Translations under genes and position numbers: made by a program
The notes under the pieces: model-generated
What the model was told of the DNA's origin: nothing
The model's input: only the letters and a program-made list of their open reading frames with translations
Database searches by the model: none
Shown here: one piece after another, positions 17,799 through 27,105 of the stretch
Numbering within the stretch: the first letter of the stretch is position 1
How the letters are laid out: every line of letters starts with the position of its first letter
DNA from: CAWIXB01 sp963839955
GTDB taxonomy: Bacteria > Actinomycetota > Actinomycetes > JACCUZ01
NCBI GenBank assembly: GCA_963839955.1
Contig: CAWIXB010000001.1
Span: forward strand, 1,302,001-1,366,000
Direction: 5' to 3'
Length of the DNA stretch: 64,000 nucleotides

Positions 17799-18521
17799 AT
17801 GCCGACCCGACGGGCGACGACGAGCATCGTGGCCACGATGCTCCTGGCGCTCACCGGCTGCTCGGTCAACTCCGACGCAGCCGAGCGTCCCCGGTCGCGT
17901 CCGTCGCCGGCCACGACCACGGCCACGACGCCCCTGAGGGCTCCGCCGACGCCGGCCGCGTCGGAGCAGTCTGAGACCCCCGCAGCTGCCCCCGCCATCC
18001 GGCCCGTGCGGGCAACCCGCTTCTGGCTGAGCATCCCCGACATCGGGCTGCGCCGGCACCGGGTCATCGCCTATACCGGCTCGCCGGACGACGCGCCGGG
18101 CACCCGCATCCAGAACCGGGGCGACATGGCGACGCCCCGCGGACCGGGCGGCGGTGCGCGACCCGGCGAGGTCGGCAACCTCATCGTGACCGGACACCGC
18201 CTCACCGCCGGCGGGCCGCTCCGCGACCTCCCCGAGCTCCGCCGAGGCGCGCGCATCCTCGTCACCGCCGACGGCATGGTCTACGACTACCGGGTGACCA
18301 CCACGATGACGATCTCGTTCCGGTCGGCGCGCTCGCGGGCGCTGCAGTCGGCGCCGGTACCGGGTCACCCGGGCGAGGCCGCCACCCGGCCGATGATCAC
18401 GGTCTCCACGTGCGCGACACCCGAGGACCGCGCGGCGGGTAACAACTGGTCGGACAGATTCGGCAACCCCGAGCACCGCATCGACAAGGTCGGTGTGCTC
18501 GTCGACGTACGCGCCGCCTGA
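17799..18521 (+). CDS. class E/F-like sortase, predicted lipoprotein
   Basis: Exported transpeptidase of 240 aa. The N-terminus has a lipoprotein signal with lipobox LTGC around Cys22, then a Pro/Ala/Thr-rich linker of about 50 residues and a sortase domain. Catalytic residues are visible: His in VTGHRL, Cys in TVSTC, and probably Arg in NPEHRID. Sortases of this type cut an LAxTG/LPxTG-like signal and attach proteins to the envelope. No substrate with such a C-terminal signal is encoded in the window. The stop is 3 nt from the next ATG, so it is probably cotranscribed with the flavoprotein gene. Confidence 0.82.
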   Translation: MPTRRATTSIVATMLLALTGCSVNSDAAERPRSRPSPATTTATTPLRAPPTPAASEQSETPAAAPAIRPVRATRFWLSIPDIGLRRHRVIAYTGSPDDAPGTRIQNRGDMATPRGPGGGARPGEVGNLIVTGHRLTAGGPLRDLPELRRGARILVTADGMVYDYRVTTTMTISFRSARSRALQSAPVPGHPGEAATRPMITVSTCATPEDRAAGNNWSDRFGNPEHRIDKVGVLVDVRAA

Positions 18522-18524
18522 GCC

Positions 18525-20189
18525 ATGACTCGGGGCGGCGACGACGCGGACGTCATCGTGGTGGGCGCCGGCCTGGCCGGGCTCGTCGCGACGGCCGAGC
18601 TGGCCGACGCCGGCCGACGGGTGGTCCTGCTCGACCAGGAACCCGAGGCGTCCTTCGGCGGACAGGCCTTCTGGTCGCTCGGTGGGCTCTTCCTGGTCGA
18701 CTCACCGGAGCAGCGCCGCCTGCGCATCCGCGACTCGCATGAGCTGGCCATGCAGGACTGGTGGGGCACGGCGGGCTTCGACCGCGAGGAGGACCACTGG
18801 CCGCGGAAGTGGGCCGAGGCCTACGTCGACTTCGCCTCGGGTGAGAAGCGCGCGTGGCTGCGCGCCCAGGGCGTGCGGTTCTTTCCGGTTGTCGGCTGGG
18901 CCGAGCGCGGCGGACACCTCGCCACCGGCCACGGCAACTCGGTGCCGCGGTTCCACATCACCTGGGGCACCGGGCCCGGAGTGCTCGAGCCCTTCGTGCG
19001 ACGGGTACGCGACGCCGCGGCTCGTGGGCTGGTGGACGTCCGGTTCCGTCACCGGGTCGACGGGCTGAGCGTGACCAGCGGGGGAGTGGACGGCGTCCAC
19101 GGGCAGGTGCTGGAACGCAGCGACGCCGTGCGCGGAGCGGCGAGCTCGCGCAACGCCGTCGGCGACTTCGCGCTGCGGGCGCAGGCCGTCGTGGTCACCT
19201 CGGGCGGCATCGGCGGCAACCACGACCTGGTACGCCGATCGTGGCCGTCGCGAATGGGGCAGCCACCGGCGCGGCTGCTCTCGGGCGTCCCCGAGCACGT
19301 CGACGGGCGGATGCTCGAGATCACCCAGCAGGCCGGTGGTCGCGTGGTGAACCCGGACCGCATGTGGCACTACGTCGAGGGCATCACGAACTGGGACCCG
19401 GTGTGGAGCCGGCACGGCATCCGCATCCTGCCCGGCCCGTCCTCGCTCTGGCTGGACGCGCTCGGCCGCCGGCTGCCTCCGCCGCTGTTCCCCGGTTTCG
19501 ACACCCTCGGCACCCTCGAGCACGTCACGGGCACGGGTCACGACCACTCCTGGTTCGTGCTGACGCAGCGCATCATCGAACGGGAGTTCGCGCTGTCCGG
19601 CTCGGAGCAGAACCCGGACCTGACCGGCAAGGACGTGCGCCAGGTTCTTGCCCGGGTGCGGTCCGGTGCACCGGCACCGATCGCGGCGTTCCTGCGCCAC
19701 GGCGCCGACTTCGTCGTCGAGCGCACGCTGCCCGACCTGGTGCGCGGCATGAACGCCCTGACCGACACGCCCTTGCTCGACCTGGCCGACGTGGAGCGCG
19801 AGGTGGTGGCTCGCGACCGCGAGGTCGACAACAGGTTCACAAAGGACCTCCAGATCACCGCCATCCGCGGTGCGCGCACCTACCTCGGCGACAAGCTGAT
19901 CCGGGTGGCCAGGCCGCACCGCCTCCTCGACCCGAAGGCGGGCCCGCTCATCGCCGTACGTCTCTCGGTGCTCACCCGCAAGACGCTGGGAGGGCTGGAG
20001 ACCGACCTCCTCGGCCGGGTGCTGCGCAAGGACGGCGAGCCCTTCCCCGGCGTCTATGCCGCAGGAGAGATCGCGGGCTTCGGGGGCGGCGGCATGCACG
20101 GCTACCGCTCGCTCGAGGGCACGTTCCTCGGCGGCTGCCTCTACTCCGGCCGGGTCGCGGGGCGCGCGGCCGCGTCCGCGGTCGGATGA
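18525..20189 (+). CDS. FAD-binding dehydrogenase, KstD/fumarate reductase flavoprotein-like
   Basis: Flavoprotein of 554 aa. The N-terminal dinucleotide-binding motif is VIVVGAGLAGLVATAELADAG, followed by LLDQE and the FGGQAFWS loop. A second flavin-contact region near the C-terminus reads GVYAAGEIAGFGGGGMHGYRSLEGTFLGGCLYSGR. This fits the FAD-binding dehydrogenase group related to 3-ketosteroid delta1-dehydrogenases. The actual substrate is unknown. It follows the sortase gene with a 3-nt gap. Confidence 0.87.
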   Translation: MTRGGDDADVIVVGAGLAGLVATAELADAGRRVVLLDQEPEASFGGQAFWSLGGLFLVDSPEQRRLRIRDSHELAMQDWWGTAGFDREEDHWPRKWAEAYVDFASGEKRAWLRAQGVRFFPVVGWAERGGHLATGHGNSVPRFHITWGTGPGVLEPFVRRVRDAAARGLVDVRFRHRVDGLSVTSGGVDGVHGQVLERSDAVRGAASSRNAVGDFALRAQAVVVTSGGIGGNHDLVRRSWPSRMGQPPARLLSGVPEHVDGRMLEITQQAGGRVVNPDRMWHYVEGITNWDPVWSRHGIRILPGPSSLWLDALGRRLPPPLFPGFDTLGTLEHVTGTGHDHSWFVLTQRIIEREFALSGSEQNPDLTGKDVRQVLARVRSGAPAPIAAFLRHGADFVVERTLPDLVRGMNALTDTPLLDLADVEREVVARDREVDNRFTKDLQITAIRGARTYLGDKLIRVARPHRLLDPKAGPLIAVRLSVLTRKTLGGLETDLLGRVLRKDGEPFPGVYAAGEIAGFGGGGMHGYRSLEGTFLGGCLYSGRVAGRAAASAVG

Positions 20190-20199
20190 GCCCCGTCGT

Positions 20200-21309
20200 C
20201 TAGGCCGGGAACGCCGTCCAGCGTGCCGCGGCCCACCCGGAGAGCAGGACGAGCAGCGCCGCCAGCCCCACCAAGGCGACGCTCAGCTCCACATCGCGCT
20301 GCTGGATCTCGACCTGACGGGGGAGGTCCTCCAGGACGCTCTGCAGCTGGTCCGCGTCGCTCGCCGAGAAGTAGGTGCCGCCGGTGACGCTCGCCACCTG
20401 CTTGAGCGTCGCGTCGTCCGCGACGAGGAAGTTGCCCCGCCCGGGACCGCCGCCCCCGCCACCGCGGAAGCCGCCCGGGCCGAAGGTGTCGAAGCCGCGG
20501 CCGCCCAGCTGCTCCGCCGTGCAGACCAGGCTCGTCGGGTTGCTCGTCCCGAACCCGATCGGATAGACGCGCACGCCGCGCGAGGCAGCGATCTCCGCGG
20601 CATCCACGGGTTCGATGCCGGTGGTGTTGGCGCCGTCGGTCAGCAGCACGACGATCTCGGGCGTGTACTCGCCGGGGCGTGCGGGCGCCGGGACGGCACC
20701 GGGGTCCGGCGTCGCGGCGGATCCGTCCGGCTCCGTGGACGCGCCGGTGTCCGTCGGCGCCGCGTCGGGGTTGATCGCGGCGATCGCGTCCACCGCCTTG
20801 AGGATCGCCGAGCCGATCGTGGTGCCTCTGCCGGTCGTCAGCGAGTCGATGGCGCGGAACAGCTCCTCCCGCTCGGCGGTCGGTGCCACGGCTACCTGCG
20901 CGAATCCCGAGAACAGCACGAGACCGATGCGAGTGCTCGAGTCCTGTGCGCGCACGAAGTCGCGCACCGCGTCCTGTGCCGCACTGAGCCGGTTGGGCTC
21001 CACGTCGGTCGCGCACATCGAGCCGGACACATCGAGCGCCAGGATCACCGCGGACCCGGCCACCGGCACGTCCGTCCTGACTTGCGGGCGTGCCGCCGCG
21101 AGGCTGAGGCAGGCCAGGACGGCGAGCATCAGCACGACCGGCACGTGCCGCCGCCAGGCCGACCGGCGCGGAGCCGCCGCGAGGATGAGCGCGACGCTGG
21201 AGTAGGCCACCGCCTGCCTGCGGCGTCGCCGGATCTGCCACACGTAGACGCCGAGCAGCAGGGGCAGCACAAGGAGGGCGAGCAGGGCGAGCGGCCACTC
21301 GAAGCGCAT
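20200..21309 (-). CDS. VWA-domain membrane protein (BatA/BatB-like)
   Basis: Protein of 369 aa with an N-terminal membrane helix (ALLALLVLPLLLGVYVW), a second helix near residues 55-75, a von Willebrand A domain with the MIDAS start LALDVSGSMCATD, a Gly/Asp-rich insert, and a C-terminal helix before a short tail. The domain lies between the second and third helices. It is the last gene of the protease-moxR-DUF58-VWA-VWA operon; ATG 21309 comes 2 nt after the preceding stop. The paralogue upstream shares the architecture. A GTG at 21333 would extend it by 8 residues into the previous gene. Confidence 0.85.
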   Translation of the reverse strand: MRFEWPLALLALLVLPLLLGVYVWQIRRRRRQAVAYSSVALILAAAPRRSAWRRHVPVVLMLAVLACLSLAAARPQVRTDVPVAGSAVILALDVSGSMCATDVEPNRLSAAQDAVRDFVRAQDSSTRIGLVLFSGFAQVAVAPTAEREELFRAIDSLTTGRGTTIGSAILKAVDAIAAINPDAAPTDTGASTEPDGSAATPDPGAVPAPARPGEYTPEIVVLLTDGANTTGIEPVDAAEIAASRGVRVYPIGFGTSNPTSLVCTAEQLGGRGFDTFGPGGFRGGGGGGPGRGNFLVADDATLKQVASVTGGTYFSASDADQLQSVLEDLPRQVEIQQRDVELSVALVGLAALLVLLSGWAAARWTAFPA

Positions 21310-21311
21310 GG

Positions 21312-22298
21312 CTACACCGCCCGCCCGTACCACGCCAGCGAGAGACCCGCGCCGAGCAGGAGCAGCAGCGCGGCAGCACCGGCGAGCAGTGCGGTGATCT
21401 CGGTCTGCTCGCTGCGGACGGTCCAGTCCAGGTCGATCGACCCGTAGACCTTCGCGAGCTCGCGTTCGTCGCTGGCCGTGAAGTACTCCGCGTCCGTCGT
21501 CGACGCGATCTCGCGCAGCATCGGCTCGTTCAACGCGGTCGCGACCTGGAAGCCGTCGATCTCGAGCACCGTCCCCTGAGGACTGCCGAGCCCGATCGGG
21601 TAGACCCGCACGCCTGCGGTCGAAGCGATCTCGGCCACGGCGATCGGGTCCGGGTCGGCGGTGTTCTCGCCGTCGGAGAGCAGGATCACCGCCGCGGAGC
21701 CGTAGTACCCGAGGTCCTGCCCCTGGGGCTCGACCGAGCCGTTGGACACGCCCAGCTGCACGGACCTCCCGGCGATGGCGCTCAGCGACGTCTGCAGCCC
21801 GCGGGCGAGGGCTGTCCCACCTTGCGGCGTGAGGCGGTCGATGGCGCCGAGCACGCGCGCCTGGTCGGTGGTGGGCTGCTGCGTGACCAGGCCGTTCCTG
21901 CTGAAGGCCACCACGCCGACCCGCACGGTCGCCGGCTGTCTCTTCACGAAGGCTCGTGCGGCGGACTTCGCGGCCGCGATGCGGGTCGGCGACAGGTCGG
22001 TGGCGGCCATGCTGCCGGACACGTCGAAGGCCAGGACCACCGTGCCTTCACGGTGGGGCTGGGAGACGGTCGCCTCGGGTCGGGCCAGCGCGACGAACAG
22101 CAGCGCCGCCGCGGTCAGGAACAGCACCGGGGCCACGTGTCGCCGTCGCCCGGATGACACCTCGCCGGGAGCCACCAGGCCGAGGCCGGCCAGGTCGGCG
22201 CGCCGCGCCGCCCGGCGCCGGAGCAGCCGCCGATACCCCAGCACCAGCACCGGGAGGGCGGCGAGACTGAGGAGCATCCAGGGCCAGGCGAAGGTCAT
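21312..22298 (-). CDS. VWA-domain membrane protein (BatA-like)
   Basis: Protein of 328 aa, paralogous to the next gene downstream. It has an N-terminal helix, a second helix (APVLFLTAAALLFVALAR), a VWA domain with MIDAS motif VLAFDVSGSMAATD, the conserved LLSDGENT, and a C-terminal helix ITALLAGAAALLLLLGAG. ATG 22298 overlaps the DUF58 stop by 4 nt (ATGA), indicating translational coupling. BatA/BatB-type proteins work with MoxR ATPases in envelope assembly or stress tolerance; the exact role here is not known. Confidence 0.86.
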   Translation of the reverse strand: MTFAWPWMLLSLAALPVLVLGYRRLLRRRAARRADLAGLGLVAPGEVSSGRRRHVAPVLFLTAAALLFVALARPEATVSQPHREGTVVLAFDVSGSMAATDLSPTRIAAAKSAARAFVKRQPATVRVGVVAFSRNGLVTQQPTTDQARVLGAIDRLTPQGGTALARGLQTSLSAIAGRSVQLGVSNGSVEPQGQDLGYYGSAAVILLSDGENTADPDPIAVAEIASTAGVRVYPIGLGSPQGTVLEIDGFQVATALNEPMLREIASTTDAEYFTASDERELAKVYGSIDLDWTVRSEQTEITALLAGAAALLLLLGAGLSLAWYGRAV

Positions 22299-23193
22299 CG
22301 CCGACGCCGCCTGCGCAGCTCGCCGATGCGGACCAACGCGCGCACCAGGTCTTCGTCGGTGGTGATCGTGAACAGGTCCAGTCCGGCGGTGCGCGCACTC
22401 GCCGTCAGCGAGTCCTGCCTCTCGTCGGCTGCGGCCCGCAACCGCGCCTGGAACCCGGCGTCGTCGGTGTCGACGAAGATCTGCTCGCCGGTCTCGGCGT
22501 CCTCGACGTACATCATGCCCGCGGCGGGGAGCTCGAACTCGCGCCGGTCGAGCACCTGGATGGCGAGCACGTCGTGGCGGCGGGCGAGCTGGGCCAGCGG
22601 ACGCTCCCATCCCGGCTCGGTGATGAAGTCGGAGACGATGACGATCAGCGACCGGCGCCGGGCGATGCCGAGTGCGGCGCGCAGCGCCACGGCAAGGTCG
22701 GTGGTGGTCCGCCGCGCGGTCCGGCCGGCGGCCGGGTCGGAGTCGGCCGGCCTCTGCATCAACCGCCCGAGGATGCGCAGCACCTGGTTGCGGCCGTGCC
22801 CGGGCGGGATCGTCTCCTCGACCTCGGTGTCGAAGAGCACCGCACCCACCCTGTTGCCTCCGCGGGCGAGCAGCTGCGCCACCGTGGCCGCGACCTCGGT
22901 GAGTACGACGTGCTTGTGTCGCTCGATCGGCCCGAAGCCCATCGACGGCGAGCAGTCGAGGAGAAGCCAGGCGGTGACCTCGCGGTCCTCGAGGTACTTG
23001 CGGACGTATGGCGTGTCCATCCGTGCGGTGACGTTCCAGTCGACGTGGCGGAGGTCGTCACCGGGCTGGTACTCGCGCAGGTCGGCCACATCGATCCCTG
23101 TGCCGCGGAACAAGGTCCGGTGGTCGCCCTGCAGCCGGCCGTCGAGTCGGCGGATGACCCGCCACTCCAGGCGGCGCAGGACGCGCTCGGGAG

Positions 23194-23215
<22 letters not shown>
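22295..23215 (-). CDS. DUF58 domain protein
   Basis: Cytosolic protein of 306 aa with the DUF58 core FRGTGIDVADLREYQPGDDLRHVDWNVTARMDTPYVRKY, where the signature GDDxRxIDW is present as GDDLRHVDW. A VWA-like half follows (LLLDCSPSMGFG). DUF58 proteins are regular partners of MoxR ATPases and VWA proteins, which flank it here. It overlaps moxR by 22 bp and the VWA gene by 4 bp. Confidence 0.9.
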
Positions 23216-24153
<938 letters not shown>

Positions 24154-24291
24154 GATCGTCTTCTTGACCTGGTAGAGCGTCTGCTCCAGCGGGTGCTGGG
24201 ACCGCTGGGCTGCGGCGGCTGCGGCGGTGGGTCCGTGCGGGTGTCCATGGCTCTCCCAGGTCTTAGGTCGGCGGCGCGGGCCGCGTCGGGG

Positions 24292-25158
24292 TCACTGCTG
24301 CGGCCCTCCGGCGACGCCGCCGGCAATGGCAATGGGTACGGCGAACCCGATCCCCACGAAGTACGCCTGTCGCGAGGGGTTGGCCAGGCCGGTCACGACC
24401 CCGACCACCTGCCCGTCCCGGTTGAGCAGAGGGCCGCCGCTGTTGCCGGGGTTGACGGCGGCGTCGAACTGGATGAGGTCGTTCAGGGTGCGGCCCTCAT
24501 CGGCACGCACCTTCCGGTCGGTCGCCGACACAACCCCGGCCGTGAGGCTCCGCTGCAGCCCGAGCGGGTTGCCGACCGCGAAGACGTCGTCGCCGACCTG
24601 TGCCCCGCCACCGAGCACAGCGGGCACGACCACATCGGGGAGCCGGTCGACGGCCAGGACGGCGATGTCGCGCGCCGCCTGCTTGCTCGTCACCCGCGCC
24701 GCCGCCCGGGTGCCGTCGGCGAACCGGACCCTGATCGACCCGCCGCCCTCGACCACGTGCAGAGCGGTCAGGACGGCGCCCTCCGCGTTGACCACGACAC
24801 CCGCGCCGAGAGCCACCCCGCTGGCGGCCCCGGCGTCGGGACCGGAGCGCGCGGTCGTCACCGTGACGAGCGACGGGCTGATCGTGCGGAACGCGGCCAC
24901 CGCGTCCGGCGCCTTGGTGCGCTGCTCCACCTGCGACTTCTCGATGCCGCGCGCCACGGCACGGTCGACGTCGGCCCGGCTGAGCGGGGTCGGGCCACCG
25001 TCGTTGGTCGCCCGCCACAGCGCCGCAGCGAGCAGCGCGCACACCAGGACGACGACGGCCCACGTCCGCGGTGAGCCGCGCCGACGTCGTGGAGGTCGGT
25101 CGGCCGGCTCGCCTGGGTGCGGCACGCCGACGGCCGAGGGAGAGGCGACCGGTGGCAT
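24292..25158 (-). CDS. membrane-anchored S1C (HtrA-like) serine protease
   Basis: Trypsin-like protease of 288 aa. A short cytoplasmic N-terminus is followed by one membrane anchor (WAVVVLVCALLAAALW, about residues 33-48) and an extracytoplasmic catalytic domain. The triad is His in LTALHVVEG, Asp in ARDIAVLAVD and Ser in NPGNSGGPL. No PDZ domain follows; the protein ends soon after the protease fold, shorter than typical HtrA/DegP. ATG 25158 is used; AGGAG abuts it directly, which is poor spacing. It is probably the first gene of the moxR-DUF58-VWA operon. Confidence 0.83.
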   Translation of the reverse strand: MPPVASPSAVGVPHPGEPADRPPRRRRGSPRTWAVVVLVCALLAAALWRATNDGGPTPLSRADVDRAVARGIEKSQVEQRTKAPDAVAAFRTISPSLVTVTTARSGPDAGAASGVALGAGVVVNAEGAVLTALHVVEGGGSIRVRFADGTRAAARVTSKQAARDIAVLAVDRLPDVVVPAVLGGGAQVGDDVFAVGNPLGLQRSLTAGVVSATDRKVRADEGRTLNDLIQFDAAVNPGNSGGPLLNRDGQVVGVVTGLANPSRQAYFVGIGFAVPIAIAGGVAGGPQQ

Positions 25159-25424
25159 CTCCTGGAGACTACGGCCGGCGAGGGGGATTCGACTGTCCGA
25201 AGCCGAACTCGAAAAACGACGCAGGGATGAGGTCTCCAAGGTGGCCACGGCGGTGTCCACATGGTGGACAGCGCCGCGACCGTGCTGTGGATGAAACGGT
25301 GGACGGCGCGGTGGACGAGGACCGCTGGCGGTGGAAGACGACCGGTCATCGGGGGACAACAAACGTCCTTCTGTGGACATCCTGGGGATGACGAAAAAGG
25401 TGGAAAACGACCCTCCGAAACCCC
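25159..25424. other. intergenic region with a cluster of GTGGA motifs
   Basis: No gene is seen here. GTGGA occurs seven times (starting at 25264, 25287, 25299, 25311, 25331, 25373 and 25400) and TCCAC once (25256). Three copies are 12 bp apart. Some extend to DnaA-box-like TGTGGAT or TGTGGAC. The cluster lies between the start of the protease gene and the promoter of the structured RNA and could bind a regulator of either. Confidence 0.4.
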
Positions 25425-25454
25425 TTGTGCGGCCCTTCTGAGGAGACTACAAAT
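25425..25454 (+). promoter_or_regulatory. promoter of the structured RNA
   Basis: TTGTGC (25425-25430) and TACAAA (25448-25453, followed by T) are separated by exactly 17 bp. Transcription would start near 25460, three bases before the first hairpin. No start codon with a ribosome binding site follows. Confidence 0.6.
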
Positions 25455-25459
25455 CTCAC

Positions 25460-25707
25460 TACGTCACCGGGAACGGGGACCGACCAGGAGGAGACTCCGG
25501 GGCGCACGCAACGCGGGAGACCGCGATGCGAGCGGGGCACGAGATGCCGGGAAACCGGGATCTCGAGCACGGTCTGCGACCACTGCAGCCCTTCGGGGAT
25601 GCGACTGGTGGCGGAGGGCCCGTGCACCGGGCTGGCCGAGCAATCGGCGAGTCCGAGGTGCGGGACCGACCGAGGCCCCCTCCATCTCATACATGGAGGG
25701 GGCCTCG
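25460..25707 (+). ncRNA. candidate structured non-coding RNA with six tetraloop hairpins and a terminator
   Basis: About 248 nt. Six hairpins follow one another: 25463-25480 (loop GGAA), 25484-25501 (GAGA), 25507-25530 (GAGA), 25540-25565 (GAAA), 25585-25602 (TTCG, nested in GCACGG/CCGTGC at 25567-25572 and 25620-25625) and 25629-25654 (GCAA). Every loop is a stable GNRA or UUCG tetraloop only when read on the plus strand. Every stem also carries a single purine-purine mismatch 3-5 bp below the loop (A-G, A-G, A-A, G-G, G-A, G-G). The sequence GGGACCGACC is repeated at 25476 and 25662. A 15-bp perfect stem ends the unit. I cannot match it to RNase P RNA, tmRNA, SRP RNA or 6S RNA. Strand and structure are well supported; function is unknown. 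Confidence 0.72.
25671..25707 (+). terminator. 15-bp perfect hairpin at the 3' end of the structured RNA
   Basis: Arms 25671-25685 and 25693-25707 (starting CGAGGCCCCC) pair perfectly around a 7-nt loop CTCATAC. There is no T-tract, as is common for strong G+C-rich actinobacterial terminators. It could also stop transcription coming from the convergent acetyltransferase genes. Confidence 0.75.
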
Positions 25708-25768
25708 CTGCGTCTGCTGCCGTCAGGCTACGTCGTGGGCATTTCAGGTCCGTGACGCCACGCCGGTG

Positions 25769-26326
25769 TTATCCCCCTTGCCAATCCTTCGCCAACATCG
25801 CGAAGACGAGCTCGTCGCCCCACTCGCCCTTGAAGACCTCGTTCTCGCGCAGGTGGGCCTCCAGCCGCATGCCCAGGCGGCGCATCAGCGCGGCCGACGC
25901 CTCGTTGCGGGCATCGGTGCGCCCGACGACGCGGTGCAGCCCGAGGTCGTCGAAGGCGATGCCCAGGATGACCGTCGCGGCCTCGCGTGCGTAGCCGTGG
26001 CCCTGCGCGTCGGGGTGGAAGACGAACCCCACCTCGCCCTGCTGGTGCGCGGCGCTGAGCCAGCGCAGGCTCACCTCGCCGAGCAGCCGGCCGTCCTCGG
26101 CGTGGGTGACGGCGAGGGCGAGCCCGTCGCCCTCCGCCTCGAGACGGTCGCGGGCCATCTTCTCCTCGAGCGCGACCCGGCTGGCCTCCCGGTCGCGCAC
26201 CTCCGAGTAGAGATAGCGGACGACGTCGGCCCGCGAGTGGATGTCGTGCAGCCCGTCGAGGTCGTCGGAGCGGTACGGCCGCAGCACCAGCCGCTCGGTC
26301 CTGATCGGGTCGCTCACCTGCAGCAT
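25769..26326 (-). CDS. GNAT family N-acetyltransferase (RimJ/RimL-like)
   Basis: Acetyl-CoA-dependent N-acetyltransferase of 185 aa. The N-terminus IRTERLVLRPYRSDDLDGLHDIHS is typical of the RimJ/RimL branch. The acetyl-CoA-binding region V-HPDAQGHGYAREAATVIL contains the QGxGxA-type motif, and ARNEASAALMRRLGM precedes the C-terminal strand. ATG 26326 has GAGG about 6 nt upstream and starts 7 nt after the stop of the preceding hexapeptide acetyltransferase, so the two are probably cotranscribed. Acceptor substrate unknown. Confidence 0.88.
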   Translation of the reverse strand: MLQVSDPIRTERLVLRPYRSDDLDGLHDIHSRADVVRYLYSEVRDREASRVALEEKMARDRLEAEGDGLALAVTHAEDGRLLGEVSLRWLSAAHQQGEVGFVFHPDAQGHGYAREAATVILGIAFDDLGLHRVVGRTDARNEASAALMRRLGMRLEAHLRENEVFKGEWGDELVFAMLAKDWQGG

Positions 26327-26333
26327 GACGACC

Positions 26334-27008
26334 TCAGCGGTCCTGGGCATCAGGCTCACGGACCAGCCCCGCCTCGCGCGCGATGACCTCCAGCTCGCTC
26401 GGCGTACCCGTCATGATCGTGCGCACGTGCTCGGTGACGAGCTCGACCGGCCAGTCCCACCAACGGGCGCGCAGCAGCCGTGCGACATCCTCCTCGCCGA
26501 ATCGACGGCGGAGCTCGCGCGCGGGGTTGCCGCCGACCACGGTGTAGGCCTCGACATCGCGCACCACCACCGAGCCGGTGGCGATGATCGCGCCGTCCCC
26601 GACGGTGACCCCGGGCATCACCGTCACGTCCATGCCGAACCACACGTCGTTGCCGACGACGGTGTCACCGGGGCTCGGCGCGGCGAGCACGACGTCGAGC
26701 GTGCGCTCGGCCCAGTCGCCGCCGAAGATCGTGAACGGGAAAGCCGACGGTCCTCGGCTCGCGTGGTTGCCACCGGGCATCACGAAGCGGATACCGGTGG
26801 CGAGGCAGCAGTAGCGCCCGATCACCAGACGCTCCGGCCCGAAGGCGTAGAGCACGTTGTTGGTCTCGAACGCGGTAGGGGCGACCGGGTCGTCGTAGTA
26901 GGTGTAGTCACCGACCTCGATCTTCTCCGACTGGACGAGCGGCCTCAGCAGCACGACCCGCGGATGCTCGGGGAGGGGGTGCAGGATGCCGGGGTCAGGT
27001 GCAGGCAC
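26334..27008 (-). CDS. xenobiotic acetyltransferase, Vat/CatB-like hexapeptide family
   Basis: Left-handed beta-helix acetyltransferase of 224 aa. Hexapeptide repeats are visible in LVIGRYCCLATGIRFVM and VVGNDVWFGMDVTVMPGVTVGDGAIIATGSVVV. The catalytic histidine is in GGNHASRG, and the Trp/Asp-rich C-terminus (RARWWDWPVE) matches the xenobiotic acetyltransferase group, which includes streptogramin A and chloramphenicol acetyltransferases. Resistance activity is possible but unproven. GTG 27008 has GAGGAG a few bases upstream. Confidence 0.87.
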   Translation of the reverse strand: MPAPDPGILHPLPEHPRVVLLRPLVQSEKIEVGDYTYYDDPVAPTAFETNNVLYAFGPERLVIGRYCCLATGIRFVMPGGNHASRGPSAFPFTIFGGDWAERTLDVVLAAPSPGDTVVGNDVWFGMDVTVMPGVTVGDGAIIATGSVVVRDVEAYTVVGGNPARELRRRFGEEDVARLLRARWWDWPVELVTEHVRTIMTGTPSELEVIAREAGLVREPDAQDR

Positions 27009-27092
27009 GGGACTCCTCTGCCGGTGGGGAGCGGGCGGTCGCGACCTTAGCGAGCCGGTCGCACCGCGGCATCTGTGATCTGCGACACCGGG

Positions 27093-27098
27093 TAGCGT
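27093..27098 (+). promoter_or_regulatory. leaderless -10 element TAGCGT
   Basis: TAGCGT ends 7 nt before GTG 27106, which selects that codon as start over GTG 27097. Confidence 0.5.
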
Positions 27099-27105
27099 GC
27101 GCGCC

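Noticed and set aside
25256..25404. Chromosomal replication origin
   Set aside because: Some boxes resemble DnaA sites, but there is no dnaA, dnaN or gyrase gene and no A+T-rich unwinding region.
25425..25707. RNase P RNA, tmRNA or 6S RNA
   Set aside because: None of the conserved core sequences I know for these RNAs is present, and the chain of short hairpins does not match their folds. A covariance search would settle it.
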